41,891 nucleotides of DNA from Streptomyces sp. rh34 (GCF_002551245.1 NZ_NTGZ01000036.1:1-41891); one strand, 5' to 3'; shown: positions 7,754 through 16,267, counted from the stretch's first letter. Notes: a model not told the origin generated them from the letters alone. Program-made: numbers and translations.

Positions 7754-9175
7754 TCAAACGGTTTCGCAGGCCGATCCTGCCCCGTCCGGCCGTACGGCGA
7801 ACGGCAGTAGCGCCACTGTTACGTTGTCGTGGCCCCCGCCGTCGAGGGCGTGCCCGACGAGTACCTGGGCCGCGTGCAGCGGCTGTTCCTGGGCGTCGGG
7901 CGGGACGGCGGCGGCCATCTCCCCGGCGGATTCCGCGTAGTTCCACAGGCCGTCCGTGCACACGACCACCAGGCCCGGCCGGTCCGGCTTGAACGCGGCG
8001 GTGTGCGGCTCCAGTTCGTACGCGTCGGCGCCGAGCCAGCCGGTGATGGCGTGCGCGCGCTCGTCGGCGTACGCCTCCGCCTCGTTCATCAGGCCGGCCG
8101 CCACCATCTGCGCGGCCCAGGAGTCGTCCTCGGTGAGCCGGGCGGTCGGCTGGGTCCGGTCCTCCGGCACCCAGTAGACCCGGCTGTCGCCGACCCAGCC
8201 GACGACCAGCAGGCCGCCCGCCGTGATCGCGCCGACCAGGGTGCAGGCCGGGGCGTTCTGGTGGCGGTGCGCGTCGTGCTCCCTCGCCCCGGCGGGTTCC
8301 CGCGCCAGGGCGTTGACCGCCTCGGACGCGGCGACGATCGCCTCGTGCATCGCCTGCTGCGGGTGCGTACCGCGCGGCAGGGACTCCAGCAGCGCCTCGT
8401 TGGCGGCGCTCGCGGCGGCCGCCGACGCCTCGTCGGGCCGGCTCGCCGAGGAGACGCCGTCGCAGACGATCGCGACGACGGCGGGCGAGCCGTCGGGCAG
8501 CGCGGTCGAGGACACCGCGAAGGAGTCCTCGTTGCGGTGGTGGCGCAGGCCCCGGTCGCTGACGGCGGCCACCGCGTCGAGCTCCTGCTCCATGTGGTCG
8601 CGCTCACGGGGCTGGGCGTGCCCGCAGTTCTCGCAGTAGCCGTCGGGGTCCACCCGGCCGGAGCGGCAGGCCACACAGACCTTCGCCCCGGGAGCGGCGG
8701 CGGGCGCGACGGTGTGTTCCGCCGTACGGGGGTCGGGCGCGGCCGGCGCGAAGTCACCGGAGGCCTCCGAACCACCCGGGGCCGCCCGGTCGTCGTGCCG
8801 TACCTGGGCGGCCGGGGACTCCGGCCCGCCCGCCCGCTCCGGCCCGGGCGGCGGGGCGCCCAGCCCGGACACCGCGTCCGGCGTGTCCGGCTCCGTCAGC
8901 GGCCTGCCGGCCGAGTCCGTCCCCGGCACGTCCGCCGGACGGACCACGGGCGCGGGCATGTCCGAGCTGTCGGTCTCCTCGGCGGCGGGCCACCGGGTGC
9001 CTCCCGCCGGGGCGTCAGGAGGCACGGTGATGGCCAGCGTGGGCCGGTCGGCGGGGCGCGCCGGTACGGCCGAGAAGTCGTAGCCGCACGCCCCGCAGAA
9101 CAGGTCGCCCGCAGCCGGCGGCTCCTCGCAGCCCGGGCACTTCGGCAGGGCGGGCTGCTGGTGGCTCTGTGACAT
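7754..9175 (-). CDS. PP2C-family Ser/Thr phosphatase with two Cys4 ribbons
   Basis: A 473-residue PPM/PP2C phosphatase, the likely eraser for the kinase encoded just upstream. Two zinc ribbons are visible: C13/C16/C27/C30 and C167/C170/C181/C184, separated by a Pro/Ala-rich linker. The catalytic domain runs from about 200 to the end with the standard metal-binding motifs: SDRG (D208), RNEDS (D217), CDGVSS (D239), VGDSRVY, CTDGLW and GGHDNVTV. Its stop-start relation to the kinase is tight: the kinase TGA is at 9178-9180 and ATG at 9175 lies two bases on; an in-frame GTG at 9187 would overlap the kinase by 10 bp and add four residues. Either way translational coupling is expected. No membrane helix is seen, so it is cytosolic. 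Confidence 0.92.
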   Translation of the reverse strand: MSQSHQQPALPKCPGCEEPPAAGDLFCGACGYDFSAVPARPADRPTLAITVPPDAPAGGTRWPAAEETDSSDMPAPVVRPADVPGTDSAGRPLTEPDTPDAVSGLGAPPPGPERAGGPESPAAQVRHDDRAAPGGSEASGDFAPAAPDPRTAEHTVAPAAAPGAKVCVACRSGRVDPDGYCENCGHAQPRERDHMEQELDAVAAVSDRGLRHHRNEDSFAVSSTALPDGSPAVVAIVCDGVSSASRPDEASAAAASAANEALLESLPRGTHPQQAMHEAIVAASEAVNALAREPAGAREHDAHRHQNAPACTLVGAITAGGLLVVGWVGDSRVYWVPEDRTQPTARLTEDDSWAAQMVAAGLMNEAEAYADERAHAITGWLGADAYELEPHTAAFKPDRPGLVVVCTDGLWNYAESAGEMAAAVPPDAQEQPLHAAQVLVGHALDGGGHDNVTVALLPFAVRPDGAGSACETV

Positions 9176-9177
9176 CT

Positions 9178-12024
9178 TCACACCCACGTTCGGGGGCGGA
9201 AACGGTTGGCCCGCTCCACCAGTTCGATCCTTTCGTCGCCCCGCTGCGCGAGCCGGGCGAGCAACCGGTACGAGCGTTCCAGCCCGAACCGCAGGCCCCG
9301 CTCGTTCAGTTCGGCGCCGAGCAGCTTGCGTGCCCCCGGCGGACCGGCGGCCGGTCCGGCCAGCCCCGGAACACCGGGACTACCGGAGAGTACCCAGTCC
9401 AGCGCCTTGCCCAGTACCTCGGTCGACAACTGCTCGTGACGCACCGGGTCCAGGCCGAAGGCGGCCAGCGTCGCCACCTGGATACCGGCGGCCGTCAGGT
9501 CGGCCAGCAGCGGCTCCCGGTGCGAGCGCTCGCGCAGCCGCGCCCGGACGGCGGCCACCCGCGCCGCCGTGTAGTGGATCGAGGCCTCCGGTACCGACTC
9601 CAGGGTGCGTACCGCCCCGGCCCGCTCACCGGCGGCGATCTGTACCCGGGCCAGGCCGAACGCGGCGCTGACGAACCCCGGATCGGTCGCCCACACCAGG
9701 CCGTAGTACTCGGCGGCGTTGTCCAGCTGGCCCAGCACCTCCGCACAGATCCCGAGCGCCAGCTTGGGCGCCATCTCCCCGGGGAAGGCGTCGTAGACCG
9801 CGTCGAAGGAGAGCGCCGCCGTCTCGTGGTCACCGGTCACCAGCGAGGTCACGCCGCGATACCAGACGACCCGCCAGTCGTCCGGGTGTTCACCCTCCAG
9901 GCTGGTCAGCGCACGGGCGGCCGACTCCAGCTCCCGCATCTCCAGCCGGGCCCGCAGCTCCCGCAGCCGGGTCTCCAGCGAGGGGGCCGGCACCGTGTGC
10001 AGGGCCGTGATCAGCTCGGCCGGGGCGGAGGCCATGAGACCGGCGAGGAAACCGGCGTTCGGGTCCATCGCGTCGACCCGGGGGACCGGCAGCGCCAACG
10101 ACGTGGCCCGCGTGTCGAACAGGGCGAGCAGGACGCCCCCGGAGGTCGCCCCGAAGGGGCCGTACGGTCCGGTCGCGACGTACGGCCCGACGGACGTGCC
10201 CGGGGCCGGCTCGGCGGCCCGGGGCGCCGGGAGCGGAGCCTGCGCCGGGGGAGCACAGGCGAGCGGGGCGCCGCCCTGGGCCGAGCCCCGGACATGGGTC
10301 GGCGGCGCCGCCAGCGGAGAGGCCCCCGCCGGAGACGACGGGCGTGCCCCCGCAGGACCGGGCGGCTGGGCGCCCACCGGCAGCGCCCCGGCCACCGCGG
10401 ACGTCACGGCCCCCGGCGCGACCGATGGCGTGCCGCCGTGGCTCTGCCACGTACCGCCCTGCGCCGGAACGCCGGACGGCGAACGGCCGCGGCCCGTGCG
10501 GCGGGCCCGGAGCCCGCCACGCCCCGAGCCGGTTTCCCGGCCGCCCAGCTGCGAGACGTCGTCCGTCTGGCGGGCGAACAACTCGGTGTCGATCACGCGT
10601 AGTTCCGCGCCGAACAGCGTCGACAGAGCGGGACGCGGACGACCCGTCCGGAGTGCCACGACCTCCCGCAGCACCCCCGTCAGCTGCTCGGCCATCTCCG
10701 CGGCGGAGGCGAACCGGCGGTCCGGGTCCGGGTCCGTGGCCCGCACCAACAGCCGGTAGAACGACTCGTAGGTCCGGAACACGTCGATGGTGTCCGGGTC
10801 CGGCAGCGAGTCCACGAAGACGTTCGTGTACCCCTGGAAGTCGAAGGTGAGGACCGCCAGCGTCCGGGCCACCGTGTAGAGGTCGGAGGCGACGGACGGA
10901 CCCAGCTCAGCGACCTCGGGGGCCTGGTAGCCGACCGTCCCGTAGATGGCCGACTCGTCGTCGTCCATGCGGCGCACCGCGCCCATGTCGATCAGCTTGA
11001 GCTGGTCCTCGGTCTGGATCGCGTTGTCGACCTTGAAGTCGCAGTAGAGGAGGTTGCGGCTGTGCAGGTGGCCGAGCGCCTCCAGCGCCTCGATCCCGTA
11101 CGCGCAGGCCTGCTCGACCGGCAGCGGGTCGCGCTCCCCGGTGGGGGTGCGCCGCTCGTTGGCGATCTCCTTGAGCGACTTGCCGCCGACGTACTCCATC
11201 ACGATGTAGCCGTCGAGCGAGCCGGTCCGCTGGTCGAGGTGCTCGACGAAGTTGTAGATCCGCACGATGTTGGAGTGTTCGATCTCGGCGAGGAAGCGGC
11301 GCTCGGAGATCGCGGCGGCCATCGCGTCCTGGTCGCCGGTGTCCAGCAGGCCCTTGAGGACCACCCAGCGATCCGACACGGCCCGGTCCACCGCCAGATA
11401 CACCCAGCCGAGCCCGCCGTGCGCCAGGCATCCCACGACCTCGTACTGGCCGTGCACGATGTCGCCGCCGCCCAGCTTCGGCACGAAGGAGTACGGGTGG
11501 CCGCACTTGGTGCAGAACCCCTCGGTGCGGCCCTGCCGTTCACCGCGCGAACGGCCCACCGGAGCACCGCAGTCCGAACGGGAGCAGAACCGCTTGCGCT
11601 CGGGCACCTCCGGGTTCTTCATCACCGCCGTGCGCGGATCGGGCCGCGGCACGTCCGGGACCTCCACCAGACCGACCCCGAGCCGCCCCCGGGCCGAGGC
11701 CGCCGACGTCGAGCCCGAGGAACGCACCGAGACCGAACGGGACGTGGACGCCCCGGACAGCGAGCGCGACAGCCGGCCGGAGACCGAGCGGCGCGAGGTC
11801 GACGAACGCGACGAGGAGCGCGCGGAGGCACGGGAGCCGGAGCGCGCCGATGAGCTGTCCCGGCTGCTCGCCCGGCCGCCCCCGGCGATCCCGGTCGGCG
11901 GCGAGGAGACCATGCCCGTCGGCGAGACGACCGGAGCCAGACCGCAGGTGTCGCAGTACAGCTCACCGCCGCCCATGTCCTCGTAATTCCCCTCGCACGC
12001 GGGGCGCTGGCACTGCGTACTCAT
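9178..12024 (-). CDS. pknG: PknG-like Ser/Thr protein kinase with rubredoxin-like and TPR domains
   Basis: A 948-residue soluble kinase homologous to PknG, which in mycobacteria controls glutamate and TCA metabolism. Order: Cys ribbon at 5-27, a Ser/Arg-rich tail at 52-112, a rubredoxin-like Cys4 motif (C147, C152, C171, C174), a kinase domain at about 193-450, a Pro/Ala/Gly linker at 500-640 and a TPR-type helical region to the C-terminus. Kinase signs: glycine loop AHGGLGWVYLA (201-211), Lys224 in VVLKGL, catalytic loop YCDFKVDN with Asp329, and DMG (346-348) in place of DFG. The HRD Arg is missing, as in other PknG proteins, which fits activation that does not need activation-loop phosphorylation. 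M. tuberculosis PknG lacks the long SR region. The start overlaps the stop of the preceding gene by 4 bp (ATGA), so the two are coupled. Confidence 0.94.
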   Translation of the reverse strand: MSTQCQRPACEGNYEDMGGGELYCDTCGLAPVVSPTGMVSSPPTGIAGGGRASSRDSSSARSGSRASARSSSRSSTSRRSVSGRLSRSLSGASTSRSVSVRSSGSTSAASARGRLGVGLVEVPDVPRPDPRTAVMKNPEVPERKRFCSRSDCGAPVGRSRGERQGRTEGFCTKCGHPYSFVPKLGGGDIVHGQYEVVGCLAHGGLGWVYLAVDRAVSDRWVVLKGLLDTGDQDAMAAAISERRFLAEIEHSNIVRIYNFVEHLDQRTGSLDGYIVMEYVGGKSLKEIANERRTPTGERDPLPVEQACAYGIEALEALGHLHSRNLLYCDFKVDNAIQTEDQLKLIDMGAVRRMDDDESAIYGTVGYQAPEVAELGPSVASDLYTVARTLAVLTFDFQGYTNVFVDSLPDPDTIDVFRTYESFYRLLVRATDPDPDRRFASAAEMAEQLTGVLREVVALRTGRPRPALSTLFGAELRVIDTELFARQTDDVSQLGGRETGSGRGGLRARRTGRGRSPSGVPAQGGTWQSHGGTPSVAPGAVTSAVAGALPVGAQPPGPAGARPSSPAGASPLAAPPTHVRGSAQGGAPLACAPPAQAPLPAPRAAEPAPGTSVGPYVATGPYGPFGATSGGVLLALFDTRATSLALPVPRVDAMDPNAGFLAGLMASAPAELITALHTVPAPSLETRLRELRARLEMRELESAARALTSLEGEHPDDWRVVWYRGVTSLVTGDHETAALSFDAVYDAFPGEMAPKLALGICAEVLGQLDNAAEYYGLVWATDPGFVSAAFGLARVQIAAGERAGAVRTLESVPEASIHYTAARVAAVRARLRERSHREPLLADLTAAGIQVATLAAFGLDPVRHEQLSTEVLGKALDWVLSGSPGVPGLAGPAAGPPGARKLLGAELNERGLRFGLERSYRLLARLAQRGDERIELVERANRFRPRTWV

Positions 12025-13385
12025 CGTGTCTCCCCCTCATCGCCGGTGCCGGTGCCGGTGCCCCACCGGTCCTGCGGTCCGTCGGGCCGGTGAGGCGTCA
12101 GCGTGTCCGCGACCGCGTGCTGGTACCGCAGGACGGCCTGCTCGGCGACCCGCAGATCGCACGGCGCGCTCCACAGCATGCGGCGCGCCGCGTCGTACCG
12201 TTCGATCAGCACCGGGTCCTCCGCCAGACCGTGCCGGGCCACCTTCGCCTTGTACGCGTCGAGCCGGCCGCGCAGCTCCGCACGGATCGCCAGCGGGGCC
12301 GTCACCGAGGTCAACGACTCCCGGGCGCGCAGCAGTTCGTCCTCGGCCTCCTGCTCCAGCGACTCCAGGAGCGGCGACAGCCGGTGCCACTGGGCGTACC
12401 TGCGGTGGTCCGACGCGGCCGCCAGCCGCTCCTGGAGGGCGGTCGGAGGCCCACTGACCGCGGGCACCTCGGAGGCGGCGATCTTGGCCAGCACCTCGCC
12501 GCGCGCCGCCCGTGCCTCCGTCAGGGTGCGGTCGGCCCGCGAGAGCACGTCCCGCAGCCGCACCAGCCGCGCCTCGGCGTCCTGCCGGACCGCGAGCACC
12601 GCCTCGATCTCCCGCCGTACGTCCTCCAGGGCGCGGGCCGCCCGGTCGTAGCGCGAGGTGTCGGGCCGGCCGCCGCCCGGCGCGGCGCTGCCGGGCCCCG
12701 GCAGCCAGAACGCCAGCGGGTCGGAGATCACCTGCACCCGCAGCGTGGCCAGCTCCTCGGTGATCTCCGCCAGGTCGTCCCCGGCCGGATGCTCACCGGG
12801 CCGGACCCCCACGGAGTGCGCCAGCGAACGCGTCCGGTGCAACTCGGCGGCGAGCAGGTCGATCCGGGCGGGCAGCGCCGACCACACGGAGTCGGAGGAG
12901 ACGACCATGTCCAGGGACCTGGCGTACAGCTCGTTCATCCGGGCGACCAGCTCCTGGAGGGAGAACCGCTCGGAGAGCCTTGCCGGGCCCGTGACCGAAG
13001 GCGGCGGCACCGCGCCCGGGTTGGCGACGGTGACGGACTCGCCGCGCAGCAGTTCGGTCAGCGCGGCGAGGTCCTCCCGGTTCGGGTGGCGCCGCCGCGC
13101 ACGGATCTCCCGGGCCTCGGACAGGGCGCCGGCGTACGCGTCGAAATAACCCCACAGCAGGGTGATCGACTGCTCGGTCGTGGCCCAGCGCTCCCGGGTG
13201 ACGCCGGTCAGCTCGGCGCCCTCCAGGAGCCGGCGGCCGGCATGGTCCTGGAGCGCGAGGAGCGAGGTCTCGATGGCCTCGTGCTCCGCCCCGAGCCGGG
13301 CCAGCGCACGGTCCGCCTCCTCCCGGTCCATGACCGGGCCGGGGGGCCTCCCCGCGAAGCCGGGGAAGGATCCCGCGACGCCCAT
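12021..13385 (-). CDS. Alpha-helical protein of unknown function coupled to pknG
   Basis: A 454-residue protein that I cannot assign to a known family. It is strongly helical, with long Ala/Glu/Arg/Leu heptad-like stretches (about 19-110, 150-230 and 255-450) consistent with coiled coils, broken by a Pro/Gly segment near 240-250. There is no signal peptide or membrane helix. It ends in an ATGA overlap with pknG, and ATG at 13385 has an AGAGG purine run about seven bases upstream; M19 at 13331 is an alternative start. A stable hairpin just upstream separates it from the binding-protein gene. Position between the sensor pair and the kinase makes it a candidate adaptor that links the membrane complex to PknG. 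That role is inference. Confidence 0.75.
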   Translation of the reverse strand: MGVAGSFPGFAGRPPGPVMDREEADRALARLGAEHEAIETSLLALQDHAGRRLLEGAELTGVTRERWATTEQSITLLWGYFDAYAGALSEAREIRARRRHPNREDLAALTELLRGESVTVANPGAVPPPSVTGPARLSERFSLQELVARMNELYARSLDMVVSSDSVWSALPARIDLLAAELHRTRSLAHSVGVRPGEHPAGDDLAEITEELATLRVQVISDPLAFWLPGPGSAAPGGGRPDTSRYDRAARALEDVRREIEAVLAVRQDAEARLVRLRDVLSRADRTLTEARAARGEVLAKIAASEVPAVSGPPTALQERLAAASDHRRYAQWHRLSPLLESLEQEAEDELLRARESLTSVTAPLAIRAELRGRLDAYKAKVARHGLAEDPVLIERYDAARRMLWSAPCDLRVAEQAVLRYQHAVADTLTPHRPDGPQDRWGTGTGTGDEGETR

Positions 13386-13404
13386 CGATCACCTCTCCGC
13401 TCTC

Positions 13405-13429
13405 CCCGCCGGGCCGGTGGCCCGGCGGG
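13405..13429 (-). terminator. 11-bp GC hairpin inside the signalling operon
   Basis: The arms CCCGCCGGGCC (13405-13415) and GGCCCGGCGGG (13419-13429) pair perfectly around a 3-nt loop. The hairpin lies after the GlnH-like gene and ends 13 bp or so before the ribosome binding site of the helical-protein gene. No T-run follows. It may be an attenuator, a processing site or an mRNA stabiliser. Confidence 0.5.
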
Positions 13430-13492
13430 ATCGGTCTGTCTCGGTCTGCTCCGGCCCGCTCGCCCCGCCCGTGCGCGTGGGGGCGCTCCGGG

Positions 13493-14530
13493 TCAGTCGC
13501 CGCGGTACTTGGGGGCGGGCGGGCCCGCTATGCCGGGCAGTCCGGCCGCCAGCCACTTGCGGTACGACTTCATCCAGGGGCTGTTCTCCTCGCCCGCCCG
13601 GTAGTCGACGAGGACCTTGTTCACCCGGGCCACCAGGTCGTCGGCGCCCTTCTTCGTCGCGACGCCGTAGAACTCCGTGGTGAACGGGGCCTTCCCCTTG
13701 AGCTCCACCGCAGGGTCCTGCGCCGCCTGACCGGCGGCCAGGGCGTTGTCCGTGACGATCGCGTCGACCTCGCCGAGCTGGAGCCGCACCAGACAGTCCA
13801 GCTGGTTGGGGACGGTCAGCAGGTCCCGGTCGCGCTCGGTGCCGTCGAAGTCGTCCCGGTAGAGCGCCCCGAAGGACTTCTTCTCCAGCGCCTCGTACGC
13901 CGTGGAGCCCTCGGCCGAGCAGACCCGCTTGCCCTTCAGCGACGCGTCGTAGCCGGTGATCGTCGACCCCTTCGGGGCGAGCACCTGCTGTCCGGCCTGG
14001 AAGTAGGCGGTGGAGAAGGAGACCTGCTCCAGCCGCTTGCAGTTGATCGTCATCGTCCGCACGACGACGTCGACCCGGTCGTTCTGCAGGGCGGCGATGC
14101 GCTGGTTGGTGGGGATCGCGCGGAAGATCACCGCGTCCGGGTCGCCCAGGACGTCCCTGGCGATGGCCCGCACCAGATCGATGTCGAACCCTTCCAGCTC
14201 CCGGGCCGCCGGATTGCGGTAACCCCAGCGGAAGCTGTTCTGGTCGACGCCCGCGATCAGCTTGCCGCGCTCCTTGATCCTGTCGATGCTGGGCCCGTCG
14301 GCGCTCGACGCGGGCAGGCTCGCCTCCGGCTCGGTGCACTCCTCGGCCCGCGCCCGGTCGGCCGTCGCCGCTCCGCCGCCCGAGAGGCTCGCTCCGGCCG
14401 CCCCGTCGCCGTGGTGGGCCAGCGGCAGCAGGGTGACCGCCGCGGTGACCGCGCACGCCGCCGCCATCCCCGCCACGCCGCCCCAGCCGCGCAGGCCGCC
14501 GCGTGCCGGCCGCTCCTTCGACCTGCTCAT
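13493..14530 (-). CDS. glnH: GlnH-like extracytoplasmic amino-acid-binding protein
   Basis: A 345-residue family 3 solute-binding protein, related to the mycobacterial GlnH that binds aspartate/glutamate and signals through GlnX to PknG. The binding domain starts near residue 84 (IKERGKLIAGVDQN) and contains FDIDLVRAIA, VVVRTMTINC (Arg158 is in the position that normally binds the ligand carboxylate) and VDAIVTDNA. No uptake permease or ATPase is adjacent, supporting a sensor role. The N-terminus has an Arg-rich start and a hydrophobic helix at about 18-38. Cys26 falls inside the hydrophobic stretch, without a normal lipobox, so the protein may be membrane-anchored by an uncleaved helix and not by lipid. 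ATG at 14530 has GAGGGG nearby; GTG at 14545 would overlap the sensor gene by 4 bp (GTGA). Confidence 0.88.
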   Translation of the reverse strand: MSRSKERPARGGLRGWGGVAGMAAACAVTAAVTLLPLAHHGDGAAGASLSGGGAATADRARAEECTEPEASLPASSADGPSIDRIKERGKLIAGVDQNSFRWGYRNPAARELEGFDIDLVRAIARDVLGDPDAVIFRAIPTNQRIAALQNDRVDVVVRTMTINCKRLEQVSFSTAYFQAGQQVLAPKGSTITGYDASLKGKRVCSAEGSTAYEALEKKSFGALYRDDFDGTERDRDLLTVPNQLDCLVRLQLGEVDAIVTDNALAAGQAAQDPAVELKGKAPFTTEFYGVATKKGADDLVARVNKVLVDYRAGEENSPWMKSYRKWLAAGLPGIAGPPAPKYRGD

Positions 14531-14541
14531 CGCTGCCCCTC

Positions 14542-15930
14542 TCACCGGTACTCCGCGAGCCTGCGGTTGACCCCGACGATCACGGCGGCGGCCCCCAGGA
14601 CCGCCAGCGCCGCAGCGCCGATCGGCAGGCCCCGCAGGGCACCCCGCCCGTCCTTCGCCGCCGAGGAGAACTCGCCCTGCTCATGGGCGAGCGCCTTCTC
14701 CAGCGCGGCGTCCACCCGCTGGAACGACTGCCCGGTGGACTTCTCGGTCCCGATGATCTGCTTCAGGGCGCCGTCGTAGTCGCCGCGGTCGTCCGTGGCA
14801 CGGGCCTCGCGGTGGCGGGCCTGCCACTCGGCCACGCGCTTGGTCGCGTCGAGGACCGGCGCGTTCCCGCGCTCGTCGTCCGCGAGCCGATCGGCCGTCT
14901 CCAACCGGGCTTTCAACGCCTTCATCCCCGTGCCGTAGTCCGTCTCGTACTGGTCGGCGGAGCCGTCGGGGGTCAGCACCGCGCCCCGCGCCACCAGGGT
15001 GAGGTTCTCGTTGGCGCGCGCCTTCAGGGAGTTGATCCGCGCGTCGTTGAGCACATCCAGGGACGCCTGGCCGTGCACCATCGCCGACCGCAGCTCCGCA
15101 CGGGCCACCGCGTGCCCCACGGCCAGCCAGAGCACCACCACCGAGACGGCGGCCGTCGCCGCCAGCAGCCCGTGGTTCAGCACCCGGTTCGTCCGGCGGT
15201 AGGTGCGCCACTGCATCCACGCCAGCGCGCCGAGCACCAGGATCCCGGCGCCGAGCGACAGGAGGGGCCACTGCCGGGCGTCTGCGGAGTCCGTCTCCAG
15301 CCGGCCGGTCTCCGCCGCGTACAGCCGCTCGGCGGCCGGCAGCATCTCGCCGGTCATCTTCTGGTTCGCGTACCGGAGATAGGCGCCGCCCAGCGGCAGG
15401 CCCTGGCGGTTGTTGGCGCGGGCGCGCTCGATCAGCCCCGTGTAGACCGGGAGCAGCTTGTTGAGGGTGGCTGTCTCACGGCTGGACGCGCTGTCGGAGC
15501 CGGTGCTCCCCGACGCCTTGACCAGCAGCCGGGCCGCCTCCTCGATATCCTTCCGATACTGCTCGTGCACGGCCTCGGGCTCCTGCGCGCCCGCGAGGAA
15601 CCCACTGGCCGCCGTCGTGTCCGCGTCCGCCAGGAAGCGGTAGATGTCCGCCGCGTCTGCGCTGAGCGGCTGACTGCGACTGACCACGTCGTCGGCGGAG
15701 GAGGCCCGTGACGAGATCTCCAGGGTGGTCACCGCGCCGAACGCCACGACCAGCAGGGCCAGGACGGCACCGATGATCTGGAGCCGGCCGGGCTCGGTCG
15801 TCGCCACGGCGCGCAGGCGCTCCGTCCGCGCGGCCCACGTGGTGCGGTCCTGTGCGTCCACGCCGGCGTGCGCGGACACCGGGTCCGGCGGGCGCAGCGT
15901 TTGCGTGCCGCCGCTCGGCGGGTGTGTCAC
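14542..15930 (-). CDS. glnX: GlnX-like four-helix membrane sensor
   Basis: A 462-residue membrane protein in the position of mycobacterial glnX. Predicted helices are at about 51-71, 223-241, 254-273 and 434-454, giving two extracytoplasmic helical domains (72-222 and 274-433), each resembling four-helix-bundle sensor domains of chemoreceptors. There is no HAMP, kinase or methyl-accepting domain, so the output must pass through partner proteins. In mycobacteria GlnX connects ligand-bound GlnH to PknG. GTG at 15930 was chosen because GGAGG precedes it by four bases; an upstream in-frame stretch to 16068 is Pro/Gly/Arg-rich and non-coding-like. It is the first certain gene of the seven-gene block. 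Confidence 0.88.
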   Translation of the reverse strand: MTHPPSGGTQTLRPPDPVSAHAGVDAQDRTTWAARTERLRAVATTEPGRLQIIGAVLALLVVAFGAVTTLEISSRASSADDVVSRSQPLSADAADIYRFLADADTTAASGFLAGAQEPEAVHEQYRKDIEEAARLLVKASGSTGSDSASSRETATLNKLLPVYTGLIERARANNRQGLPLGGAYLRYANQKMTGEMLPAAERLYAAETGRLETDSADARQWPLLSLGAGILVLGALAWMQWRTYRRTNRVLNHGLLAATAAVSVVVLWLAVGHAVARAELRSAMVHGQASLDVLNDARINSLKARANENLTLVARGAVLTPDGSADQYETDYGTGMKALKARLETADRLADDERGNAPVLDATKRVAEWQARHREARATDDRGDYDGALKQIIGTEKSTGQSFQRVDAALEKALAHEQGEFSSAAKDGRGALRGLPIGAAALAVLGAAAVIVGVNRRLAEYR

Positions 15931-16236
15931 TCGACCTCCCCCTCGGTCACTGACGGCGGGCCCCGTCCCCGGCCCAGGGACGCGCGCCCGGCCAGAAGTA
16001 TGGCCGCGGGGACGGGCATCCACACCAGGAACGCCTGTTTCCCGCATCGGCCGCCGCATCGGCCCCACATCAGTCCCCGCATTCGATCAGGGCGGACGCG
16101 GCCGATCAAGGCAAGTGGCGCAACGTGCCCTGATACATCCCCATAAGCGAACGGACTCCCCATCAGGTACACGTTCCGGGAGCCCGATCGGTTCCCTCCG
16201 GCCCCTCGCGTGCCCGGCGTTCACCCGTACGAGGAA
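15931..16236. other. Leader region of the signalling operon
   Basis: About 300 bp between the sensor gene and the csnK terminator. I found no convincing -35/-10 pair. A minus-strand frame ending at 15927 in a GTGA overlap with the sensor start could code for a short peptide with one hydrophobic stretch (about 51 residues from ATG at 16082). It has no ribosome binding site and mixed codon use, so it is not called as a gene. Confidence 0.4.
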
Positions 16237-16267
16237 CGTCCCCCCACGCGAACCGCGTGGGGGGACG
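16237..16267 (-). terminator. Strong hairpin after the csn operon
   Basis: A perfect 14-bp stem (CGTCCCCCCACGCG at 16237-16250 pairing with 16254-16267) with a 3-nt loop lies 28 bp after the stop of the sugar kinase gene and before the signalling operon. Confidence 0.85.

Noticed and set aside
6098..7810. 570-codon plus-strand frame
   Set aside because: Antisense to the VWA gene; no ribosome binding site or recognisable fold.
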